DNA of 64,000 nt from Lateolabrax maculatus. Its lineage: Eukaryota > Chordata > Actinopteri > Acropomatiformes > Lateolabracidae. Positions 38,741-48,700 of the stretch are shown one piece after another. The notes below the pieces were generated by a model. The model did no database searches. It had not been told where the DNA came from and saw only the letters and a list, made by a program, of their open reading frames with translations. Every line of letters begins with the position of its first letter. Position 1 is the stretch's first letter. Where the stretch lies: positions 12,020,501 to 12,084,500 of the forward strand of contig CM062204.1 in NCBI GenBank assembly GCA_031216445.1. Direction: 5' to 3'. Position numbers and translations under genes: made by a program.

Positions 38741-38939
38741 CTGTCCAAAAGAAAAAAAATCTAAATTATACTTTCTTACTTGATAGACAAAATAGTAAAG
38801 ATTACTAAGTTTATCAGTGAGTTTTTTTTAAATATAACTTAAAACAAACTAAAAATTATGAACATACTGGGAGAATAAAACGAGTTAAGCTGTTTTCTAC
38901 ACAGCTTTTCACACACTAAAAGAATTAGATTGTACTTAC

Positions 38940-39035
38940 AAAACTTCTCCGGATTACTTATTTAGCTGCCTTGACCTGTTGCTGCTCACTCTTGTCTCCG
39001 TCTTTAATTAGTTCACCCTCAGACGTGCACCTTTA
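38940..39035 (-). other. Non-coding first exon of the unnamed gene (5' end approximate)
   Basis: The exon lies about 30 bases downstream of a TATA box and ends at a consensus donor, TTTT|GTAAGT, at 38940. Intron 1 is then 199 bases. There is no in-frame ATG in it. The start site is inferred from TATA spacing only. Confidence 0.5.
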
Positions 39036-39061
39036 ACTCAACCTCTGAGTTTGACACTGCC

Positions 39062-39067
39062 TTTATA
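39062..39067 (-). promoter_or_regulatory. TATA box of the unnamed gene
   Basis: Minus strand reads CCTTATAAAGGCAG, a canonical TATAAA in correct position for a start near 39035. A strong TATA suggests regulated or tissue-specific transcription, unlike the CpG-island promoter of rnf24. Confidence 0.6.
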
Positions 39068-39069
39068 AG

Positions 39070-41320
39070 GTGAATGACTGATGGTGTGAAAGAAAAGAAA
39101 ACCAGCATTAAACACAATTGAAGGATGATCATTCTTTCCACATCGGTCACCCCAGTGTAACAAATTGCTTTGTTTATCCGTGCATTTTACAGATGTCACA
39201 TTTTTCTAAGCAAACCGGTTGGTGATGAACTGAAGGAGCTGTTTTGCTGTGTGACACAAAGACAGCAGTGTGTATAAGACTATTGTGAATTATTTGTGCG
39301 TAAGCCTCTTACACAGTACTTAAATAATGAATGTGCCATGTAAAGTTCATGGAGTGAGAATAAAGGTGAGGCAAAAGCAGGGTGTATTTGTGTGCAGCCT
39401 GCTCTCCAAATGTACTCTTTGAACATGCAATACAATGTTTTTGACTGAAACCATGTCTCGTGATGCATTCATTTACGATGACGCTGCATAGTGAAGTTAC
39501 GTGTCACAGTCAAAACAAGTATCATGCTGTTTGAGAGAATACAACTCCCAGAGACGGTACCATTGCCAAACGTTAACAATACATTATTATTCAGTTTTGT
39601 CTACTGATCCAGTGATTCTGGTACATCCATGTCCTGATGTATATGTTTCAAAAGGACTTTGAGCAACTCAAATTAAAATGGCCAATAACTATCCTCCAAT
39701 GTGATGGTTCAGTTGGTGTCAAACTACCTCATTTTATTTGCTGAATAACTGATCAGAAATCACAATACAATACAATGTGAATGGTTTCTCACCGTCACTG
39801 AAGAACAGTAACTAATACCGGCTACAAAAAGTCCTGTAGAATAAGACTAAATATAAAAAGGGCAATGGGCATGGTTCCTTTAATGTTGATGTTAACACCT
39901 TCAAATTAAAGCTGAGCGTCAGCACTTTAAAGTGACTTTAGCTGCCATTAGCTGCCATTTTTAAATATTGAATTTAAATGTATTTCAGTTATGAAAGAAC
40001 TGACCCAGTAATGTCAGTTAAACAGTATTTTCCACTCATTTGCCAGTTCATTAGGTACACCCAGCCAAAACGAATGCAGTCTGATATAACAGCCCTGCGA
40101 TAATTCCTACCTACATGAAGGTTATAATGATCAACAAGCAACAAAAATGTGTCTGTGCTGTAACTACTGTGAGCCGGTAGCCCAAGCAGTCACCTGGTCC
40201 TATGACGACACATGGAAAGAAATGTGACAATCTGACGTTAGTCCCACCCAAAACTCCCACACACTGTACATCTCAGGTGAAACCATAGAAATGAGGCAAA
40301 ATGGAGTATTGGCTCGATTAATCACTAAATTGTTTTGTCTTTAAAATGTCAAAGAAACTATATTCCGACCGATACAAGATTTATCAATCAATATATTTGA
40401 ATCTGATAATGATATATACATTATTTGACATAAACATATTTGATAAGCATCCTTCAAAGTGTGTTATTAAACAATATGTAGGTAATGCTAAACTTGCCAA
40501 AGCTCTCTTTTGGACAAAATTATATAATGGAGACACTGTTTCTCAATGACCTCACACGTATCTTTGACATTTTGATACTGCAACTTCTTTCTCGGTATCT
40601 GCCAACATACAAACTGATATCAATGTACGGATCTACAATAAGATAATATCAATCTATTATATCCCCCTGACCAATTCATCAGTTGGTCTTTACAGAAAAC
40701 CTACAGCATGGCTTTATGGGGTTACACTAAACTGTATATAATAATAAAATACCATTATTATACTTTTACGACTTTCATTATGTGTGTTGTGTTGTTTACA
40801 AACTCTGATTAGTGAGGTGCGATTAAAGAATAAACTATGAGGACAAAAGTAAAGTCAATGTAAAGGTCTATACCATTTTGTATATGTATTTAAAATGACA
40901 CTATAATAATGGGAAAAAATTATTCCACCTTCATTGAACTTTTTTTTTTCCTGTGTGCAGCTTCACTGGCCATCAATTAATGTGACAATTTGATGAACAG
41001 TAAATTTTAATTTTATTCAATATAAAATCCTGTCAGTGAAACAAAGTTAGTCATATGTGAGGTTTTACAGGCACACAGGCTCTTAAGAGAATATAACAAG
41101 GTAAATCAAAATATTAAGATACTTAAAGAAAAAAAAACAGAACAAAAAAAAAGGTTGAATCTTAACTGTTTGTGATCATCACTTTAGTTGTGCAGCATGT
41201 TACATTTATTTTTAACTTAATACTTTTTTTTTGAAAGCTTTTAGGTTAATGTGTAAATAAGTCCTCCCAAAGTTTGTTGTATTTCAGACATCAAATAAGA
41301 CAAATAGGCAAAGAACTTAA
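39070..41320. other. Intergenic region between the unnamed gene and ccdc86
   Basis: AT-rich with no supportable gene. It holds one recognisable interspersed repeat at 40040-40300. Sequence at 39070-39480 is the upstream region of the minus-strand gene. Confidence 0.7.
40040..40300 (+). repeat. Teleost interspersed repeat
   Basis: Contains TGCCAGTTCATTAGGTACAC, AATGCAGTCTGATATAACAG, CTACATGAAGGTTATAATGA and a GTGAGCCGGTAGCCCAAGCA segment, which I know as parts of one widespread fish repeat. Confidence 0.75.
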
Positions 41321-41330
41321 CAGATGCATT

Positions 41331-41336
41331 TTTATT
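41331..41336 (-). terminator. ccdc86: ccdc86 poly(A) signal
   Basis: AATAAA on the minus strand begins only three bases after the ccdc86 stop codon (TGA at 41342-41340), so the 3' UTR is predicted to be extremely short. Confidence 0.7.
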
Positions 41337-41339
41337 ATC

Positions 41340-44300
41340 TCACACGCTTTTCGTTAAATCTTGGTCAACCTTATTACTTTTTTGCCCTTTGGCCTTTACA
41401 TTCTGCTTCTGTGACTTCTGCAGCATCGCCAGCGTGTCTCTCTTCTCGATTTTCCTGAGTTGTTTCTTCTTCATCCTCTTGATCTTTGCTGTGTTCTTGA
41501 TCTGTGATACAAATGAGACGGAACAATAAAAACAAAACTCAAATAACAGATAGAAAGGTTGTGTGTGCCTATGTTGCTAATTATTGACTTCCTTTTCACT
41601 TGATTACATTTGTTCTATTCCACAAATCAAATTCTGAAGCAGTTTATAACTTTCTCCATAACTTCAATCTGTTTAAAAACTTTTTACCTAACAATTATCT
41701 TATTTTATTAAAAAAAAAATATATATATTTCAGATATTTCCATAGAGTCATAATATGACAAATCTATGCAAAATCACATATAATAAACTGTTCAATATAA
41801 TTATCTGTGTACCACTATGAGGCATTGCGTCAGACAAAAATCTTGATACTATTAAAAAATAACAAATGTATCATAATTTTCTTAGTGTTTAAAAATAGAA
41901 TCACTATAGTGATTATGGTGTGTAGTATGGTGTGGTGTTCGGGTGGCATCTGCAATTTGCTGACGTCTCCTAGAACTTTGTGTGTGTGTCAACAACAGCT
42001 GACGTACCACTTGGACAATCTCTGCTTTCCGTTCGTTCTCTGCACGACGTTTCAAGTTGTCTTCTCTCCTTTTCCTCTTTTCCTATAAAGCCAGGAAAAA
42101 CAGAATACGTGAAAAAAGCTGCAAATTCTGTAACGTTACACGGGTTAAGTCATCACGCAGCTGTAGCTTACCTCCTTCTGTCTGGCTTTCTCCTCTTTAA
42201 GCTGCAAAGTAAACCGTTTCACCAGCTCCTTCTCCCGCTTGGCCTCCATCTTCTTTTCCCAGGAAGAGCACAGCGGTTTATCTCTCAACAGTACAGAGAA
42301 CCTAAGAGACAAAATCACATATAGCAGGTTAATAGATGATACAAGACTCATTCTAACAGGGTCTCTCATTCATGAAGTATCCCACCGACCCAATTTTTTC
42401 AATCCCATTACTGAGAACAAATCTGTAGACGGCTATGCATTGAACTCACTGGAATCATTTTTATGGAAGGTAATGTCAAAATACTTTGTAATTGTGAGTT
42501 TATTTGCACTTATATTGTTTGTATTTATGTTTTTGTTTATTATTTTATATACTGCAATATCAAATACAATAATAGATTATTTAAAAGCCAACTTTCAGTA
42601 TATCACTGATCTGATATTTTCTTTCAGGTATAAGGTTTGATACTAAACCCTAATGCATATTTCAACACCAATATTATAGATTCTTGACTTTCTCATCATG
42701 CTGCACCGTTCCACGTTACATTCCCTGTTAGGTGTTAATAGTTTTAAATTAAGGTTTCGCCAAACATCCTCATTCTTAACCAACCTCCTGACCTAAATAT
42801 GTAAAATTAAGTTTAAGGTATGTATTACCATTTTCTAAAATCAGATTACTGCCTGAAGATGAGATGGATTAAATCTATATATAGAGGCTTGTGGGGTGAG
42901 ATGAAAACCTGCCTAATGGTTACATACTGCAGTGGTGAAAGTATTCAAACAATTTACTTAAGTAAAAGTAGCAGTACCATACTATAAAACTATTACAAGT
43001 TAAAGTACTGCATAAGTAAAGGTATAGAAGTATTAGCAACAAAATGCACAAAAGTTGTTGTATTATTGGATTATTATTATTAATGTATTAATGTGTAAGT
43101 GATACTTTAATGTTGTAGCTGGTCAAGGAGGAACTCATTTGAACTATTTTAAACTTAATTAATTTACTGTTGGGTACTTTAATCTCTAATGATGCATCTT
43201 GTTTCATAAAATGATCACGTTTTGTTTGTAAAATATAAATCTGTGAAGAAACTAAAGATGTTAAATAAATGTAGTAGAGAAAAAATATAATACTTCCCCT
43301 GAAATTTAGTGAAGTACATTTCAAGTAGCAGAAAATAAAAATACTTTAGAAAAGTACAAGTACCACAAAATTGTACTTAAGTAAATCTACTTAGTTACCA
43401 GGCTTGGGTCTGAAATGTGGTCAGTTACCAAATACAAATAACATGGCAAATTTTGTAATTATTAATGTAAACCATTGCATTATAAAACATTTAAAAAAAA
43501 AAATCTGATATGATTACTTAAATATACTTCAAAATCAAACATTGAAAATATTGCACCTTACAGTTTACAATTTCCACAAATATTATATATAAACACTATG
43601 CAAAAAAGAAATGCATTTTGCATTGTCAGCATTAACAGCTGGTCAAAGCAAATGACCCAAACAAAAACACTACTGGCTCAGACTACAGGTGTACTGTACA
43701 ACAGGGGGGATGCTGTTTCTTTTGTTGCTGCTGTTTTTTGTTGTGTTGTTGTTGTTGTTGTTGTTGTTGTTATTAAAAGTCCTCCTGGAGGACTTTGCTC
43801 TTTTAACGCACTTACTCAAAATGTGCATCTTCCATTTTGAATGTAATAAAAAGGGAATGAAGCCTCCATTATCCATACATCATCATTAAAAACAGATACT
43901 TGAACATTCATTAAAACACACTCAGTCAAGTCACCATGACCTGAGGGGAGAAAGTTACTTTGATACACAGTAAACTTGTTGTTTGTAAGGTGATTTAAAA
44001 CCTGCTGGTTGTTCCTCACCTCTGCTTGTTGCGGTCCTTCCACACTCTGCCGGACTTGGGTCTCCCGAGCGGCATGACCGGCTTTTGTTTTCCGCTGGGG
44101 CCCAGGCGAGGCTTCTTCTTCGGGACGGTCTCTGCACTCGTGGGTCCCGTTTCTCCTGGAGCAGGCCCGGACCGAGGGACGCCCCCGTCGGCCCGGTCCG
44201 CGTCCGCCGCAGCCGCCGCAGCCTCCGCGCCCGGCTCCGGCTCCGGCTCCGGCTCGGCAGACCCGCCGAGCTTCTCCTCGGCCACGCTCTCGGGCTTCCG

Positions 44301-44519
44301 GCCGGCCTCCTCCGTGTTTCTCTCCTCCACCGGCGGCAGCTCCTGGAGGACGGACCTCCTCGTCCTCCGGCTGGGGGTCCTCACCGGGGCTTCTGACTGC
44401 AGCAGCGCGGCGGGAGTGCGCACTCTGCGGCCGCTGCGGGTCCGCCTGGTCTCCGGCGGCAGATCCTGGACCTCCTCCTCCCCGTGTCCCACTTCAGCAC
44501 CGGTCTTTTCTTCCGACAT
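41340..44519 (-). CDS. ccdc86: Coiled-coil domain-containing protein 86 (cyclon)
   Basis: Four coding exons on the minus strand: 44020-44519, 42172-42301, 42008-42082 and 41340-41501. All introns are GT-AG and in frame. The product has 288 residues (human CCDC86 has 360; the N-terminal half is the variable part). Residues 1-166 are charged and low in complexity, with Ser/Arg-rich RTRSGRR-type motifs, an EPEPEPEPG run and an Ala tract. The conserved C-terminal third begins RFSVLLRDKPLCSSWEKKM. It continues as a long basic coiled coil (KRKRREDNLKRRAENERKAE) and ends in RMKKKQLRKIEKRDTLAML and a Lys-rich tail. CCDC86 is a nucleolar protein that coats mitotic chromosomes and is induced by cytokines in lymphocytes. 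The start is the only in-frame ATG in the GC-rich first exon. The next gene upstream, the lipoxygenase, lies on the same strand. Confidence 0.95.
42925..43405 (+). repeat. High-copy percomorph repeat (AAGTAAAAGTA type)
   Basis: Begins near GTGGTGAAAGTATTCAAACA and ends near AAATTGTACTTAAGTAAATC. The middle carries TTAATGTTGTAGCTGGTCAA and GTTTGTAAAATATAAATCTG. I recognise this as a nearly full copy of one of the commonest percomorph repeats. Its ends are rich in AAGTA words that are roughly inverted relative to each other. Confidence 0.88.
43746..43772. repeat. (GTT)n microsatellite
   Basis: About nine GTT units in ccdc86 intron 1; gives poly-Val, poly-Leu and poly-Asn shadow frames. Confidence 0.95.
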
Positions 44520-44568
44520 GTTGTTTAATTAGACTGTCTACACCACATTACTGTGATAAACTTGTACC

Positions 44569-44614
44569 CACGTGTGATCCCCGCCAGCCTTGTGTACGTC
44601 GCTTTACTTCCGCT
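44569..44614 (-). promoter_or_regulatory. ccdc86: ccdc86 proximal promoter motifs (E-box and ETS-like)
   Basis: A palindromic E-box CACGTG (44569-44574) lies 50 bases upstream of the ATG, and an ETS-like GCGGAAGT on the minus strand lies near 44607-44614. There is no TATA box. E-boxes and ETS sites are typical of nucleolar and growth-related genes, but no binding is shown here. Confidence 0.45.
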
Positions 44615-44959
44615 TCTGTGGCGGATGGTAAACAACGCGGTGGAGGTGCGTTACCGCCGCCTGCCGGTCTGGAGTGTGAACTGCAAACTCGCTGCTGCGC
44701 AAACTTATTGTTCCTTTCTTTCACACATTTCACTCACAACGCCGAAGTCAGTTACAGGCTAAAAAAGCAACGAAATGAGCAGCAGAAGAGAGAAACATAA
44801 AACAGAAGATAGAAGACTTTTTTTTTATTTTTTAATTTTAAATAAATAAATAGCAGAGGTGATGAAAAAAATAAAAAAAAGGTTTGTAAGTGTGTATACT
44901 GTGAGAAACTTCTCAATGCAGCATTAGATGACACTGTAGATGAGAGTTGGCAATCAAAT

Positions 44960-45470
44960 ACCAGATGACACAATATTTAAATCCTCAGTAGATCTTTATT
45001 GCTTGCAAGCAAGAGTCATCATCAGCTTTACACAGATATGACCGAAGAGATGCAGTCCCTCCTCAGCTCTTATAGTACTTTAAGATAACACACATTAGCT
45101 GGAGCCAAACAACAGGATGCACATGGTTTCACTCAAGGTATTATTCGATCTTTCTTTACTTGGTCATGACATTTTCTTGACTTAGTTCTTCTCATATCCT
45201 TCGTGCTTTACATCATCTCAAACATCCACCTCTATAACTCCTCCACACATACATCCCGTTGTCAAGCAATTATATTCTTGGTTTCTCAGAACAAACTTAC
45301 AAAGGAAGGGGCCTCAACCCCACCTCAGGCTTAACTCTTTTATACTGAGTTTACTTGTATTTAGTTTCACAACAACTTAAACATTGTTATATCATATAGT
45401 ATCAGGGCGGATATAGACAGTAAGACACATCTATTCATACTAGCAAAGGTATGATTACTTCTAAATTGTT
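44960..45470 (-). mobile_element. Probable solo LTR of a retroelement (boundaries uncertain)
   Basis: On the minus strand a TATA-like ACTATAAGAG at about 45066-45075 is followed by GCTGAGGAGGGACTGCATCT. About 60 bases further on comes a GCAATAAAGATCTACTGAGG segment. This spacing of TATA box and poly(A) signal is that of the U3-R-U5 of an LTR. No gag, pol or env frame is next to it, and no clear primer-binding site or target-site duplication could be fixed, so a solo LTR is most likely. It is intergenic, 3' of the lipoxygenase and in the same orientation. Confidence 0.45.
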
Positions 45471-45758
45471 ACAAGCATAATGCAAAATTATATTTTTCCC
45501 AAAGTAATTTATAGATGCCCCGTATATTGTTTGATGAACGCAGAAGATTTAAGATGTGAATACGGATTTAGAACAGTAAATTTTCACCCCAGTTAAATCA
45601 ATTAAGCTGTATCAACATCTGCATAGATCAGCGATGATCACATGCAGTAGTTTCTTTCCACTATAGTATCAGTTAAAAAAAAGAACACGCAGTTTCTCAC
45701 TTTTGTTAATATGAACGCGAACCTGCCCAAGTGCTGTGGAGATTACACCATCTGATAT
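45471..45758 (-). other. Lipoxygenase 3' UTR (no close canonical poly(A) signal seen)
   Basis: No AATAAA on the minus strand is visible in the first 700 bases after the stop codon. The nearest canonical one is inside the LTR-like element near 45000. A variant signal may be used instead. Confidence 0.4.
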
Positions 45759-48700
45759 TCAAATGGCCACACTATTTTCTCCCTGCGTTGGCATCATGTA
45801 TGTGTATGCGATTTCTATACCACAGTTTCTCGTTGTGATGTTTTCATCCAACGTTTTAAGCTCTCCTTGAAAATCCTTTATCAGCGTGCAGGGAATCTCC
45901 TCACTGAAATGGTCCTCCGGGTACTGGCCAAGAGGGACCTGATGACATCAATAATACATTACATTTTTTTTTCCCACTAACATTTAAATGTTTATCAAAT
46001 GTAGACAAATGGCAATATAATGTTCAGCTGTAGGAAGTGAATAGATTTTTTTCAGTAGCTCAAAGAAGGTATTTTTGCTCAAATGACATATTGACCTACC
46101 TACCTTGAACATATATGCCATATATGTAATTTCTCATGAAGTCAGGGGCACTTACGAAGTCAAAGGAATGCTTGCTGAGTAGCCACACGACGGACATTCC
46201 CTGAACTGTTGCGTTGACGTCAGGGAATGTCTGCAGCATCGTGGCCTCGCTTGTGGTCCCCTTTTTGGTTGGTGGAGGAAGTTGCAAGGTGAGGGGAGTG
46301 TTGGGCATCCAGCCACCGTAGTCATACTGCAATGAAGGAACAAGTAATTGACAAAGATTCAAAATATTAAAAAGCATAATTTCACACTACGCCATGTCAA
46401 ATACCCCTATGTCATGTCGGTCCATTACTTTGCTCCACACTGAAATATCTCAGCAACTACTGGATGTATTGCCATGAAATCTGTATTGGAACAAAAACAT
46501 TCAAACAAACATTCATGCTCCCCAAAAGATGAATCCTAATGACTTGGTGATCCTCTGACTTTTTCAAGCTGATAGCGAGCTGTCCAGTACTTTGGTTTAT
46601 GACCAAATACCTGCAAAACTAGTGAGATTCCCATCAGCCTCAGTTGTACTGAATAATGTAATTAATAATTTATCATCCCAGTAAAGTCAAAGTATTCACC
46701 TGTCCAGCGTTCACTGCTGAGTGCTGTCCTGAGCAAATGAAGATCACCATGGTGACAAACTTGACCAACTCAGCCACGGTGGAAAAGCTCTGTGGAATTC
46801 CTGAGAATGAGAGAGAATAAACTGCATTACTTGATTAGTACTTACTGACTAAATGAAGGTTTGACTTATGTTTGTATTATGATAATATAATGGTGCATAT
46901 TTGTGCACATTTATCATCGTTAAGATTGAGCTTTTCTTTACAGCCCACCTGTGCCTGCTTGGGAAAGGAATCCATGTTCAAAAATGTCCAAAATCCACTT
47001 CTGCAGTTCACAGTCTTGCTGGACCTCATCGTCATTCTTGTAGTAGTAGCTGAGCACTCCCTGCACAAGCCTTTAAGAAATGTGGATAAGTTCTGTAAAA
47101 CACATTCCTGGTTGAAATATAAATATTTATACACACTGAAGTAGCATCTGTATCTCTTTAGGACAATCAGTTCTGTTCTTTTTAAGACTTTGGTGCGATA
47201 TTCAACACAGTGGATCATACAACTTTAAAGGGATAGTTGGACATTTTCGGGAAACTTGCCTATTTTATTTCTTGCCGAGAGTTAGATGAGAGGCTCTGTA
47301 CCACTCTCATGTTTGAGAATGGTACCTATCTTCTCATCTAACTCTCGGCAAGAAAGTGGATTGTCGTATTTCTGTGTGTTGAATTACTCCTTTTATTTAG
47401 GCCCTAAAGAAACTGATATATTATCTTATTCCAATACAGTCCCCATCTGCCATAATACATTATCATTATATTATTATATTCGAACATCACCTGTCAGAAC
47501 TACAGGACTCAACCACACTGACGCTTTTTGTTGAAACTGACAGCTTCAGTGCTTAAGTTTAGGCATGCCCCTCCTCTCATGTCACCTACGTTTTCTATCA
47601 AAGTAGTTCAGACAGGAACATTTAGAAGATTTCACAGCCAACTGCCAGAGTCTACTCATTTAAGGTTTAGATCACCCATTTACTGTGCTGTCATCTCTTT
47701 AATACATTGTTAATCTTAAACATCAATAAATCAAACACAGCTGAAAACTGCTGTAGCACTACTCTTAATGGGTTGAAACTCTGAGCATGTTAAAGCTGAG
47801 GTAACACCCCAACAGTAATGTCAAAGTAGGTGTTTTGCCTTTTCTAGAAAGGCTCAGTCCTGCAATGTTATTTGGAAGAAGACATTCAGACGTTTGAGTA
47901 CTTAAAACCTGGCCTTTGCCATTCTGTTGTGTTATACTGTGTAACCTGTGTGTGTAGTGTTTCTAATATTTTGCCCAGGCCATTTACATCAGCGAGGGAA
48001 GACCATAGTCAATATTAGTAACACCTCTCAGTTTCACGCAATCAGTTCAATAGCAAACCACAGCCTCCGAAATGTTTATAAGAACACCAATATAAAAAGT
48101 TTCAGCACAAACTGAACATTATAAGCTTTATTCAGATTTATTGCAAGGCTGTCGTATTAGACTACATTAGTTTTAGTTAGGTGTACGTAATAAATTGTCT
48201 CAGGGACCCAATGAACTGTCATTATTTTGTTCCTTGCAAGTAGAAATGGAAAGCAAATCTGGTACTGAAATATTTACTCATGTACAAAGCATGTTTTTTT
48301 TTCACTTTTCTACTACATGGCGTCTGAATACATTCTAAGAAACCCTAACACTGTGTGAGTCTACATACTGTATAGCATGGGCAACTACATGTCACTGAAA
48401 CATCCATGGTTGTGCACCAATATCATATACAATTATAAACATAATGCAGAATGGAAACTACCTGTGGATGATATCCCAAAGCTTGAGTCCATCATCCCTG
48501 TAGTAGAAGTTCGGCACATCCTCCAGCCCACGCTCAGCAATGTCGTCTGGCATACAGAGGGAGCTGTAGGTCACTGCGGACAGGGATCTCCCCAGGAGTG
48601 TGGACATACCCTCTCCACCAGAAGCTGCATACTAGGTAACAGCCAATATGTATGTGACAAATACAGTTTAAGAAAAATACTGTGCATGATATTTAAGAAA

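Larger units (their letters stand above)
42302..44019 (-). other. ccdc86: ccdc86 intron 1
   Basis: 1.7 kb intron. More than a quarter of it is a recognisable teleost repeat (42925-43405). A (GTT)n tract lies at 43746-43772. Nothing else is recognised. Confidence 0.85.

Noticed and set aside
42239..42640. 133-residue plus-strand ORF
   Set aside because: It is antisense to ccdc86 exon 2 and continues into the intron as AT-rich hydrophobic sequence.
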